Shown piece by piece: positions 14,994 to 22,438 of a stretch of 64,000 nucleotides of DNA. This DNA is from Actinacidiphila yanglinensis. GTDB lineage: Bacteria > Actinomycetota > Actinomycetes > Streptomycetales > Streptomycetaceae. Under the pieces are notes generated by a model. The model ran no database searches and had not been told where the DNA came from. It worked only from the letters and a program-made list of their open reading frames with translations. The translations under genes were made by a program, and so were the position numbers. The stretch is from contig NZ_FNVU01000008.1 in assembly GCF_900107965.1 (NCBI RefSeq), positions 310,001 to 374,000 on the forward strand. Reading direction: 5' to 3'. The number at the start of each line of letters is the position of its first letter. Positions within the stretch are counted from its first letter, which is position 1.

Positions 14994-15665
14994 TCAGTTC
15001 ACCGGGAGGAGTTCGGGCCTCTCGGGCTCGGGCGCGGGGGTGCCGCGCCACGGGACGTAGAACGGGTTGCGGACGCAGGCGGACAGGACCTCGCTCCTGG
15101 TCGCCTTGTCGACCGGGCAGGCGCCGACGATGAAGCGCCGCGCGATGCCGCCGGCGAAGGCGACCTCGTGCTGCGCGGCCCACTTGTGGGTGTCGCCGAT
15201 CGTGGCGTTGACGTCGATCCCGCCGGGAGCGTCGACGTAGTAGTTGTAGGCGGACTTCCACTGCTTGTAGAGGTCGTGGTCGTAGCTGGTGCTGACGAAC
15301 GGCGAGGGCTGGTTGACCTCGACGTAGGCGGCGAGGTCGTACTGCCCGTCCAGCGGGGCCTTCGGGTGGAAGCCGTCGTGGAAGACGACGGAGGGCGCGC
15401 GGCCGTCTGCGCGGTACAGCTCATCGCAGGTGCCGCGGTAGGTCGGCGGGTCCGGAACGATGCGGTGGACGTCGACGCTGCGGTCGGCCGCGGCGTAGAG
15501 GGGGTCGCCGACGGTGGGGCAGAAGGCCGCCGCCGCGGCCGCTTCGGGCACCCTGACCGTGTCCGCGGCGGCGGTCGCCGGACCGGCGGAGGTCTGAGTG
15601 GCGAGGATGGCGGTCAGGATCAGCGCGCCGGCCGCGGCGAGCGACCTGACTCGGTTCATGATCAT
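14994..15665 (-). CDS. Secreted Scabin/ScARP/pierisin-type ADP-ribosyltransferase
   Basis: A 223-residue secreted protein. A signal peptide covers about residues 1-33 (LAAAGALILTAILATQTSAGPATAA). The mature part shows the three landmarks of the pierisin-like ADP-ribosyltransferases: ELYRADGRAP with the NAD-binding Arg85, the STS motif at 125-127 (SPFVSTSYD), and QHE at 165-167 as the Q-x-E catalytic pair. The Q-x-E form, rather than E-x-E, is typical of enzymes that modify guanine in DNA or nucleosides (pierisin, Scabin of S. scabies, ScARP of S. coelicolor). Cys49, Cys80, Cys183 and Cys197 could form disulfides. ATG 15659 is an alternative start. Substrate specificity is inferred. Confidence 0.85.
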   Translation of the reverse strand: MIMNRVRSLAAAGALILTAILATQTSAGPATAAADTVRVPEAAAAAAFCPTVGDPLYAAADRSVDVHRIVPDPPTYRGTCDELYRADGRAPSVVFHDGFHPKAPLDGQYDLAAYVEVNQPSPFVSTSYDHDLYKQWKSAYNYYVDAPGGIDVNATIGDTHKWAAQHEVAFAGGIARRFIVGACPVDKATRSEVLSACVRNPFYVPWRGTPAPEPERPELLPVN

Positions 15666-15828
15666 GGAAGGCAGCGTGCCGGTCGCCGGCCCCGCCGCCG
15701 CGGACCGTCACCCGATCGTCGGCGCGTCCTCCTGTACGGGGGACCGTACGCCGCTTCGGGCAACCGGAGTTGGCCGCTCCGGCGGCCCCCGCGGGCACCG
15801 CATGCCGGCCGGGCGGAAGGATGCGGGG

Positions 15829-16518
15829 ATGAACCGTTCCGCCGTACTCGCCCGGCTGCTCGCGGATGCCGCGCGCGGCGCCTTCCCCCCGCCCGACGGG
15901 AGCGTCACCTTCGTGCCGCAAACGTCCGCACGCGACTGCGGGGTGATCGCGTTCACCGCGCACACCGTGGTCTTCGCGGACCTCGACGCGGACGAGGACG
16001 CCGGATCCAGCGGGGGCGTGGGCGCGCTGCGGTCGCTGCTGCCGCCGGAGGACCTCTCCGCGCCGCTCAACCCGCCCTTCCTCAGCGCTCTTTCGGCCCG
16101 CACCGGCCGTCACGTCAACAACATCGACGTCCTCATGACGGCCGGGCCGCTGCCCGGGCCGCCGCCCGGTCCCGCCCTGCGGGAGACCGCCGACCGTTCG
16201 CACCCGCGGATCGTACGGGCGCTGAGGCACCGCGACGAGGTGCGGGCCTGGTCGCTCCCGGGTGGGACGCTCCTGCTGGGCCGCGGCGTCGCGGGGCGCT
16301 GGGAGACGGCGGTGGAGGTCGAGCCGGGCGCCCGCGGGCGGGGACTGGGGCGGACCCTCGCTGTCGCGGCGCGCCATCTGGTGCCCGGCGGCGGGCCGTT
16401 GTGGGCGCAGGTGGCGCCGGGCAACGCGGCGAGCCTGCGGGCGTTCCTCGCCGCGGGATTCACCCCGGTCGGAGCCGAGGCCCTTCTGGTGCGGGCCCCG
16501 CACGCGCCGGACGAGTGA
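15829..16518 (+). CDS. GNAT-type N-acetyltransferase
   Basis: A 229-residue protein. The C-terminal ~110 residues show the GNAT acetyl-CoA loop (VEPGARGRGLGRTLAVAARHL, the R/Q-x-x-G-x-G/A pattern) and the late beta-bulge/ASLRAFLAAGFTPVG segment. The first ~110 residues are a separate region with no recognised motif (TARDCGVIAFTAHTVVFADLDADEDA). It starts 163 bases from the divergent ADP-ribosyltransferase. The ATG at 15829 follows GGAAGG. The substrate is unknown. Confidence 0.75.
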   Translation: MNRSAVLARLLADAARGAFPPPDGSVTFVPQTSARDCGVIAFTAHTVVFADLDADEDAGSSGGVGALRSLLPPEDLSAPLNPPFLSALSARTGRHVNNIDVLMTAGPLPGPPPGPALRETADRSHPRIVRALRHRDEVRAWSLPGGTLLLGRGVAGRWETAVEVEPGARGRGLGRTLAVAARHLVPGGGPLWAQVAPGNAASLRAFLAAGFTPVGAEALLVRAPHAPDE

Positions 16519-16577
16519 GCGCCCGCCAGGACCCGTCGGGCTCACCGAGATGCGGTGCGCTGGTACTTGGCGGTCGC

Positions 16578-17006
16578 TCAGACCACCGGGACCGCCCAAG
16601 GGATCATGATCCAGACGGTCTTGCCGCCGTCGCAGGTCGGGATGATGCGCAACTTGCCGCCGGACTCGGCGATGAGGTGGCGGACGATCACCATCCCCCG
16701 CCCGTTGTCCTGCTGGACCGCGCCGGGCAGGCGCTGCGGCCAGCGGGGATGCGAGTCGGTGACGCCGATGTGCAAGTGCTCCGCGCGCTCCAGGCGAAGG
16801 TCCACGGTGAAGTTCGGCGACAGACCGGACGTGTGCAGCACGGCGTTGGTGGCGAGTTCGGAGACGACCAGACGGACCGAGTCCAGCGCCGGCGCGGCGG
16901 GCGGCAGCCCCCACTCGGCGAGCCGCGCGCACACGTAGGCCCGGGCCGCGGACACCGACGCGGGATCACTCGGCAGGGTGAGGGTTGCTTCCTGAAGGTC
17001 GGCCAT
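16578..17006 (-). CDS. Anti-sigma-factor-type ATP-binding protein (HATPase_c_2)
   Basis: A 142-residue GHKL ATPase of the RsbW/SpoIIAB-like group. The N box is VVSELATNAVLHTSG and the G1 box is VTDSHPRWPQRL. The G2 region is DNGRGMVIVRHLI, leading to the closing strand GGKTVWIMIPW. In streptomycetes these small kinases bind sigma factors or anti-anti-sigma proteins, and many sit beside XRE plus DUF397 pairs, as here. It is transcribed divergently from the XRE gene with about 263 bases between them. Confidence 0.88.
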   Translation of the reverse strand: MADLQEATLTLPSDPASVSAARAYVCARLAEWGLPPAAPALDSVRLVVSELATNAVLHTSGLSPNFTVDLRLERAEHLHIGVTDSHPRWPQRLPGAVQQDNGRGMVIVRHLIAESGGKLRIIPTCDGGKTVWIMIPWAVPVV

Positions 17007-17201
17007 GACGACGCTGTTCCCTTTCCCGCCGGGCCGGCCACCGTGGCGTACGTGGTTCCGTACGATCGGGTCCGGATGCGGCTGATTCGCGCCAGAGTGT
17101 CATCCATCGTGCCGCCATAAGCGACCGAGGGCAGTGCAATGCATATATCTGTCGCTCAAAACGGTGAACTCTGCTACGTGAGAACGCATTTGGTCGGCAC
17201 A

Positions 17202-17224
17202 CTGGCGTATCGCAGTGTTCGTGG
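17202..17224 (+). promoter_or_regulatory. Motif shared with the region upstream of the NlpC/P60 riboswitch
   Basis: CTGGCGTATCG then CAGTGTTCGTG, 46 bases before the XRE start, matches the block at 11496-11518 (TTGGCGTATCG then GAAGTTCGTG) at about 20 of 23 positions, allowing one gap. Both copies face the gene downstream. A shared regulator or sigma factor is possible; the identity is unknown. Confidence 0.45.
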
Positions 17225-17269
17225 TGGACGACCGCCGCACCCACTTCAGCCCAGGAGGCACGAGACATC

Positions 17270-18124
17270 ATGGAACGAGTCCCGGCCGTGCGCCGGCGCA
17301 GGCTCGGCGAGGAGCTGCGTCGGCTGCGCGATCTGGCCGGACTGACCAGCGGGGAGGCGGCCCGGCTGGCCGGCTGGCACCAGTCGAAGGTCAGCCGGAT
17401 CGAGACCGGCCGCAGCAGCGTACTCGCCGAGGACGTGGCGGTGCTGCTGGACGTGTACGCGGTGCGCGACCGCGACCTGCGCGACCTGCTGGCGACGCTG
17501 GCCGGCCGCGGCTACCAGCGCGGCTGGTGGCACGACTTCCGCGACGTACTGCCCACGGAGTACCGCGACTTCATCACCCTGGAGACCGGCGCGAGCCGGG
17601 CCCGCTCGATGGAGAACAGCGTGGTGCCGGGACTGCTCCAGACCCCGGCGTACGCCCGCGCGCTGACCCGGGACGTGATGCCGCACCTGAGCGAGCGCGA
17701 GGTGGACGCGCTCGTCGACGTCCGGATAGCCAGGCAGGCCGTGCTGCGGCAGGACCGCCCGCTGGAGTTGTGGGCGGTGCTCGACGAGTCGGTGCTGCGG
17801 CGGTGGGTGGGCGGCCGGGAGGTGATGGCCGAGCAGTTGCTGCGGCTGCGCGAGGCGATGGAGCTGCCGCAGGTACGGCTGCAGGTGCTGCCCTTCGCAG
17901 CCGGCGGACACCAAGGAGTGACTAATTCTTTCGTCATCTTCTCATTTCCGCGCAGTGCGGATCTCGACGTGGTGGTTGTCGACCATTTGACGAGTAGTCT
18001 CTACGTCGATCGGAAAGAAGACATCGGGGCGTACGGAGCAGCGTTCGCCCGATTGAGTGGCCGCGCTCTTCACCGGGAGGAGTCGGCCGAAATGATCAAC
18101 AGCATCCGTAAGGAGGTTTCATGA
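17270..18124 (+). CDS. XRE-family regulator with DUF5753 domain
   Basis: A 284-residue regulator. The N-terminal helix-turn-helix is LGEELRRLRDLAGLTSGEAARLAGWHQSKVSRIETGRS (about residues 12-50). The remainder is the DUF5753 module (ARSMENSVVPGLLQTPAYARAL, LWAVLDESVLRR, LQVLPFAAGGHQG). This architecture is one of the large streptomycete families (AbaA/WhiJ/Scr1-like) that pair with DUF397 proteins. GGAGG lies 11 bases before the ATG. Its last codons contain the AAGGAGG ribosome site for the DUF397 gene, with which it overlaps by 4 bases (ATGA). Confidence 0.93.
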   Translation: MERVPAVRRRRLGEELRRLRDLAGLTSGEAARLAGWHQSKVSRIETGRSSVLAEDVAVLLDVYAVRDRDLRDLLATLAGRGYQRGWWHDFRDVLPTEYRDFITLETGASRARSMENSVVPGLLQTPAYARALTRDVMPHLSEREVDALVDVRIARQAVLRQDRPLELWAVLDESVLRRWVGGREVMAEQLLRLREAMELPQVRLQVLPFAAGGHQGVTNSFVIFSFPRSADLDVVVVDHLTSSLYVDRKEDIGAYGAAFARLSGRALHREESAEMINSIRKEVS

Positions 18125-18393
18125 CAACGCTGCCCCGTTTTATTTCCTCCAGCGAGACGCTTAGCGGCGCGAGTTGGCGGCGCAGCAGTCACAGCACCGC
18201 CGCGAACAACTGCGTGGAAGCCGCCCGGCTCCCCTCCGGGCTGACCGCGGTTCGCGACTCCAAGGACGTGAGCGGGCCCGCGCTGCTCTTCGCACCGCGG
18301 GCATGGGCCGATTTCCTCCGGGAGTTGGCCGAGGACGGTCCGCTCGGCGCGGTCGGGCGGCCGCTCAGCGCGGTGGGGCCGTCGCGGCGATGA
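18121..18393 (+). CDS. DUF397 domain protein
   Basis: A 90-residue protein with the DUF397 hallmark: SWRRSSHSTAANNCVEAA then TAVRDSKDVSGPALLFAPRAWADFLREL. These small proteins act with the upstream XRE/DUF5753 regulator, in some cases as its inhibitor or partner in developmental control. It starts at ATG 18121 within the end of the XRE gene (ATGA), behind AAGGAGG at 18109-18115. Its 3' end overlaps the convergent bioF by 29 bases. Confidence 0.92.
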   Translation: MTTLPRFISSSETLSGASWRRSSHSTAANNCVEAARLPSGLTAVRDSKDVSGPALLFAPRAWADFLRELAEDGPLGAVGRPLSAVGPSRR

Positions 18394-19585
18394 CATCGAC
18401 CGCGCGGCGGACCTGACGGCCGGTCAGGTCGCAGCGCGCGGTCAACCGCAGCCGGGAGACCCCGTCCGGCACGGACGGCGGGCGGAAGCAGCCGACCGCC
18501 AGCCCCTCGTCCCGGCAGCGCGCGGCCCATGCGAGAGCGCTGCCGGGCGTGGGTGCGCGCACCGACACCACGCAGGCGTCGGGCGCGGTGACGTCCAGAC
18601 CGCGCTCGGCCAGCAGCCGGTGGAAGTCCCGGGCCACCTGCCGGGCGCGGCCCGCCCGGTCCGGTTCGCGGCGCAGCAGCCGCAGCGCGGCCAGGGCGGC
18701 TCCGGCGGCGGCCGGCGCCAGGCCGGTGTCGAAGATGAAGGACCGGGCCGCGTTGACCAGGTGCTCGATCACGACGGCCGGGCCGAGCACCGCGCCGCCC
18801 TGGGCGCCGAACGACTTCGACAGGGTGACGGTGCACACCACGTCGGGCGCCCCGGCCAGTCCGGCGGCGTTGGCGCTGCCCCGGCCGCCCTCGCCCATCA
18901 CGCCGAGGCCGTGCGCGTCGTCCAGCAGCAGCGCCGCACCGTGCGCGCGGCAGGCCGCGACCAGCCCGGCCAGCGGCGCCGCGTCGCCGTCCACGGAGAA
19001 CACCGCGTCGCTGACCACCAGCGCCCGCGCGTCAGGGTCGCCGTGGCCCTGGTGTCCGTCGGCGTCGCGCGCCGTCCCGTCGTGGAGGCCCTGCAGCGCC
19101 TTGCGCACCGCGTCGGGGTCGGCGTGCCGCACCACCTCCGTGGTGGCCTTGGACAGGCGGCAGCCGTCGATGAGGGAGGCGTGGTTGGCGGCGTCCGAGA
19201 CCAGCAGGGTGCCGGGCCCGGTCAGCGCGGTGATCGCGGCGAGGTTGGCGGCATAACCGGAGGCGAAGACGAGGGCGGCCTCGAAGCCGGTGAAGGCGGC
19301 GAGCTCGGCCTCGAGTTCGGCGTGCAGCGCGGTGGTGCCGGTGACCAGGCGGGAGCCGGTGGCGCCGGCGCCCCAGCGCAGGCAGGCGTCCGCGCCGGCC
19401 CGTACCACTTCCGGGTGACGGGTCAGGCCGAGGTAGTCGTTGCCGGCCAGGTCGAGCAGCGGCGAGTCGGCCGCGCGGGGCCGCAGTTCGCGGCGCAGGC
19501 CCGCGGCACGTCGGACCCGGTCGGCGTCGGCGAGCCACCCGAAGGGGCTTTCGGCAGGTTCCTGCTGCTGAGCTGCGGTGTCCAC
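18365..19585 (-). CDS. bioF: 8-amino-7-oxononanoate synthase BioF
   Basis: A 406-residue PLP enzyme of the alpha-oxoamine synthase family, condensing pimeloyl-ACP/CoA with alanine in the first dedicated step of biotin synthesis. Visible motifs are the N-terminal LDLAGNDYLGLTRHPEV, the PLP-stacking NHASLIDG, the DDAHGLGVMG aspartate segment, and the Schiff-base Lys in TLSKSFGAQGG. The GTG at 19585 is the most upstream sensible start; no clear ribosome site is seen, so a leaderless message is possible. It is divergent from bioB with a palindrome between them. Confidence 0.95.
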   Translation of the reverse strand: MDTAAQQQEPAESPFGWLADADRVRRAAGLRRELRPRAADSPLLDLAGNDYLGLTRHPEVVRAGADACLRWGAGATGSRLVTGTTALHAELEAELAAFTGFEAALVFASGYAANLAAITALTGPGTLLVSDAANHASLIDGCRLSKATTEVVRHADPDAVRKALQGLHDGTARDADGHQGHGDPDARALVVSDAVFSVDGDAAPLAGLVAACRAHGAALLLDDAHGLGVMGEGGRGSANAAGLAGAPDVVCTVTLSKSFGAQGGAVLGPAVVIEHLVNAARSFIFDTGLAPAAAGAALAALRLLRREPDRAGRARQVARDFHRLLAERGLDVTAPDACVVSVRAPTPGSALAWAARCRDEGLAVGCFRPPSVPDGVSRLRLTARCDLTGRQVRRAVDVIAATAPPR

Positions 19586-19621
19586 GGGTAGCAACGTACT
19601 GGGTCCGCGGACCGGTACGGA

Positions 19622-19637
19622 GTGTGGTGATCCACAC
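19622..19637. promoter_or_regulatory. Palindrome between bioF and bioB
   Basis: GTGTGG (19622-19627), TGAT, CCACAC (19632-19637) is a perfect 6-bp dyad midway in the 121-base bioF/bioB gap. It could be the operator of a biotin regulator acting on both directions. It does not match the BioQ-type (TGAAC-N3-GTTCA) or BioR sites known elsewhere. Confidence 0.45.
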
Positions 19638-19706
19638 ACTTCGGGCCACCGGTGTTGTGCGGTGCGCTCTTGGCCGGGCCCGCCGCCGTGAGCGAGGATG
19701 ACGGGC

Positions 19707-20924
19707 ATGGATCTGCTGACGGCACTGGTGGACAAGGGTCTGCGGCGCGAACCGCCGACACGGGACGAGGCGCTGGCGGTTCTCGCGACCTCCGACGACG
19801 AACTGCTCGACGTGGTGGCCGCGGCGGGCCGCGTGCGCCGGCAGTGGTTCGGCCGCCGGGTCAAGCTCAACTACCTGGTGAACCTCAAGTCCGGGCTGTG
19901 CCCGGAGGACTGCTCGTACTGCTCGCAGCGGCTCGGCTCGCAGGCCGACATCCTCAAGTACACCTGGCTGAAGCCGGACGAGGCCGTCGCGGCGGCCACG
20001 GCCGGGGTCTCCGGCGGTGCGAAGCGGGTGTGCCTGGTGGCCAGCGGGCGCGGCCCGACCGACCGCGACGTGGACCGGGTCTCGAAGACCATCGAGGCGA
20101 TCAAGGAGGGCAACGAGGGCGTGGAGGTGTGCGCCTGCCTGGGCCTGCTCTCCGGCGACCAGGCGGAGCGGCTGCGGGCCGCCGGCGCGGACGCGTACAA
20201 CCACAACCTCAACACCTCCGAGGGCACGTACGCCGGCATCACCACGACGCACACCTACGACGACCGCGTGGACACGGTGCGGCAGGCGCAGGCGGCCGGG
20301 CTGTCGGCGTGCTCGGGGCTGATCGCGGGGATGGGCGAGAGCGACGCGGACCTGGTGGACGTGGTGTTCTCGCTGCGCGCCCTGGACCCGGACTCGGTGC
20401 CGGTGAACTTCCTGATCCCGTTCGAGGGCACCCCGCTGGCCAAGGAGTGGAACCTCACCCCGCAGCGGTGCCTGCGCATCCTGGCGATGGTGCGGTTCGT
20501 CTGCCCGGACGTCGAGGTGCGGCTGGCGGGCGGGCGGGAAGTGCACCTGCGCACCATGCAGCCGCTGGCGCTGCACCTGGTCAACTCGATCTTCCTCGGC
20601 GACTACCTGACGAGCGAGGGGCAGGCCGGCCAGGCCGACCTCGACATGATCACGGACGCGGGCTTCGAGGTGGAGGGCGCGGAGACGACGACGCTGCCGG
20701 CCCACCGCCGGGCGGACGGCGACGGGGCCCCGGCCGCCGGGGGCTCCGGCTGCGGGTCGCACGACACGGGATGCGGGTCCTGCGAGCACGGCGAGCCGGC
20801 GGCAGCGCGGACCGTCGCCGCCGCGACGTCGGCGCCGGGACCGGCCGCGAGCGCGGGCGCCCGTACGGACCTGGTCGCCGTACGGCGGCGCGGCGCGGGG
20901 ACGGACCTGCCGCCCAATGCCTGA
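19707..20924 (+). CDS. bioB: Biotin synthase BioB
   Basis: A 405-residue radical SAM enzyme inserting sulfur into dethiobiotin. The CxxxCxxC cluster site is C65, C69, C72 (LCPEDCSYCSQR). The second [2Fe-2S] cluster ligands are in VCLVASGRGP, VEVCACLG and the Arg of VRLAGGRE. YNHNLNTSEG is the usual substrate region. The core ends around residue 335. The rest is a Gly/Cys/His-rich tail (GSGCGSHDTGCGSCEHG) and an Ala-rich end, an extension known in actinobacterial BioB whose role is unclear. The ATG at 19707 is favoured over 19698. It overlaps bioA by 8 bases. Confidence 0.96.
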   Translation: MDLLTALVDKGLRREPPTRDEALAVLATSDDELLDVVAAAGRVRRQWFGRRVKLNYLVNLKSGLCPEDCSYCSQRLGSQADILKYTWLKPDEAVAAATAGVSGGAKRVCLVASGRGPTDRDVDRVSKTIEAIKEGNEGVEVCACLGLLSGDQAERLRAAGADAYNHNLNTSEGTYAGITTTHTYDDRVDTVRQAQAAGLSACSGLIAGMGESDADLVDVVFSLRALDPDSVPVNFLIPFEGTPLAKEWNLTPQRCLRILAMVRFVCPDVEVRLAGGREVHLRTMQPLALHLVNSIFLGDYLTSEGQAGQADLDMITDAGFEVEGAETTTLPAHRRADGDGAPAAGGSGCGSHDTGCGSCEHGEPAAARTVAAATSAPGPAASAGARTDLVAVRRRGAGTDLPPNA

Positions 20925-22221
20925 ACCGCTGCCCGCGGACGTGCTGCTGGACCTGGACCGGCAGCACGTCTGGCACCCGTACGGCCCGATGCCCGGCCGC
21001 CAGGAGCCGCTGGTGGTCGCGTCGGCCTCCGGCGTCCGGCTGCGGCTGGCCGCACCCGCGGAGGGCCGGACCGAACTCGTCGACGGCATGTCGTCGTGGT
21101 GGTCGGCCATCCACGGCTACCGGCACCCGGTCCTGGACGAGGCGGCGCACGCCCAGCTGGACCGGATGAGCCACGTCATGTTCGGCGGGCTGACCCACGA
21201 GCCGGCGGTGCGGCTGGCCGCGCGGCTGGTCGAGATCACCCCCGAGCCGCTGCAGCACGTCTTCCTCGCCGACTCCGGCTCGGTGTCGGTCGAGGTCGCG
21301 CTCAAGATGTGCCTGCAGTACTGGCGTTCCCTGGGGCGACCGGGCAAGCGGCGGCTGCTGACGTGGCGCGGCGGGTACCACGGCGACACCTGGCAGCCGA
21401 TGTCGGTGTGCGACCCGGATGGCGGTATGCACCATCTCTGGTCCGGCGTGCTACAGGAGCAGGTCTTCGCGGACGCGCCGCCGCCGGGGTTCGACGCCGA
21501 GCCGTCGGCCGCGTACACGGCCCACCTGCGCGGGCTGATCGCACGTCACGCGCACGAGCTGGCCGCGGTCGTCGTCGAGCCCGTCGTCCAGGGCGCCGGC
21601 GGGATGGCCTTCCACTCCCCCGCGTACCTGCGGGTGCTGCGGGAGGCGTGCGACGAGCACGACGTGCTGCTCGTCCTGGACGAGATCGCCACCGGGTTCG
21701 GCCGCACCGGGCGGCTGTTCGCCGCCGGGCACGCGGGGATCGCGCCTGACGTCATGTGCGTCGGCAAGGCGCTCACCGGCGGATACGTCTCACTCGCCGC
21801 GGCCCTGTGCACCTCGCGGGTCGCCGAGGGGATCTCCCGCGGCGAGGTGCCGGTCCTCGCGCACGGCCCGACGTTCATGGGCAACCCGTTCGCCGCCGCC
21901 GTCGCCAACGCGTCCCTCGACGTGCTGCTCGCCCAGGACTGGGCGACCGAGGTCAAGCGGATCGAGGCCGGGCTGCGGGACGGGCTGGCCCCGGCCGCCG
22001 CGCTGCCCGGGGTGCGCGACGTCCGCGTCCTCGGCGCGATCGGGGTGGTCCAGCTCGACCATCCCGTCGACATCGACGCGGCCACCCGTGCCGCGGTCCG
22101 CGCGGGTGTCTGGCTGCGGCCCTTCCGGGACCTGATCTACACGATGCCGCCGTACGTCACCGGCGACGAGGACGTCGCCCGGGTCTGCGAGGCCATCCGC
22201 GCGGCGGCCGCCGCCGGGTGA
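20917..22221 (+). CDS. bioA: Adenosylmethionine-8-amino-7-oxononanoate transaminase BioA
   Basis: A 434-residue class III aminotransferase that uses S-adenosylmethionine as amino donor to make 7,8-diaminononanoate. It begins with the usual LDLDRQHVWHPYGPM. The PLP Lys is in VGKALTGGYVSLAA, LDEIATGFGRTG is the cofactor aspartate segment, and HGPTFMGNPFAAAVA is typical of BioA. The start lies inside the end of bioB, so translation is coupled. A strong hairpin follows its stop by 3 bases. Confidence 0.96.
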   Translation: MPEPLPADVLLDLDRQHVWHPYGPMPGRQEPLVVASASGVRLRLAAPAEGRTELVDGMSSWWSAIHGYRHPVLDEAAHAQLDRMSHVMFGGLTHEPAVRLAARLVEITPEPLQHVFLADSGSVSVEVALKMCLQYWRSLGRPGKRRLLTWRGGYHGDTWQPMSVCDPDGGMHHLWSGVLQEQVFADAPPPGFDAEPSAAYTAHLRGLIARHAHELAAVVVEPVVQGAGGMAFHSPAYLRVLREACDEHDVLLVLDEIATGFGRTGRLFAAGHAGIAPDVMCVGKALTGGYVSLAAALCTSRVAEGISRGEVPVLAHGPTFMGNPFAAAVANASLDVLLAQDWATEVKRIEAGLRDGLAPAAALPGVRDVRVLGAIGVVQLDHPVDIDAATRAAVRAGVWLRPFRDLIYTMPPYVTGDEDVARVCEAIRAAAAAG

Positions 22222-22224
22222 CCC

Positions 22225-22246
22225 GGGCCCCGGGCAACCGGGGCCC
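22225..22246 (+). terminator. bioA terminator hairpin
   Basis: GGGCCCCGG (22225-22233) and CCGGGGCCC (22238-22246) form a perfect 9-bp stem closed by a GCAA tetraloop, directly after the bioA stop. It should separate the bioBA transcript from the following genes. Confidence 0.75.
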
Positions 22247-22438
22247 TGCCGCATCCCCTCCCCCGGAGGCACGACGCTCGCTCGTCGCGGCCCGCCTCTC
22301 CCCGCCCCACCGTGGCGCTCTTCACAAAAACGCCGCAAACGGAACCTGTACCCCCGAACGGGCGTTTCCCGTCATGGACCGGGCGGGAAGGGCCGGCACG
22401 GCAGGAGCCGGGCACGGGAGAGGCAGGCAAGGGCTGGC

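Noticed and set aside
14961..17120. A 719-codon plus-strand frame
   Set aside because: It overlaps three genes with good motifs and has shadow-type composition.
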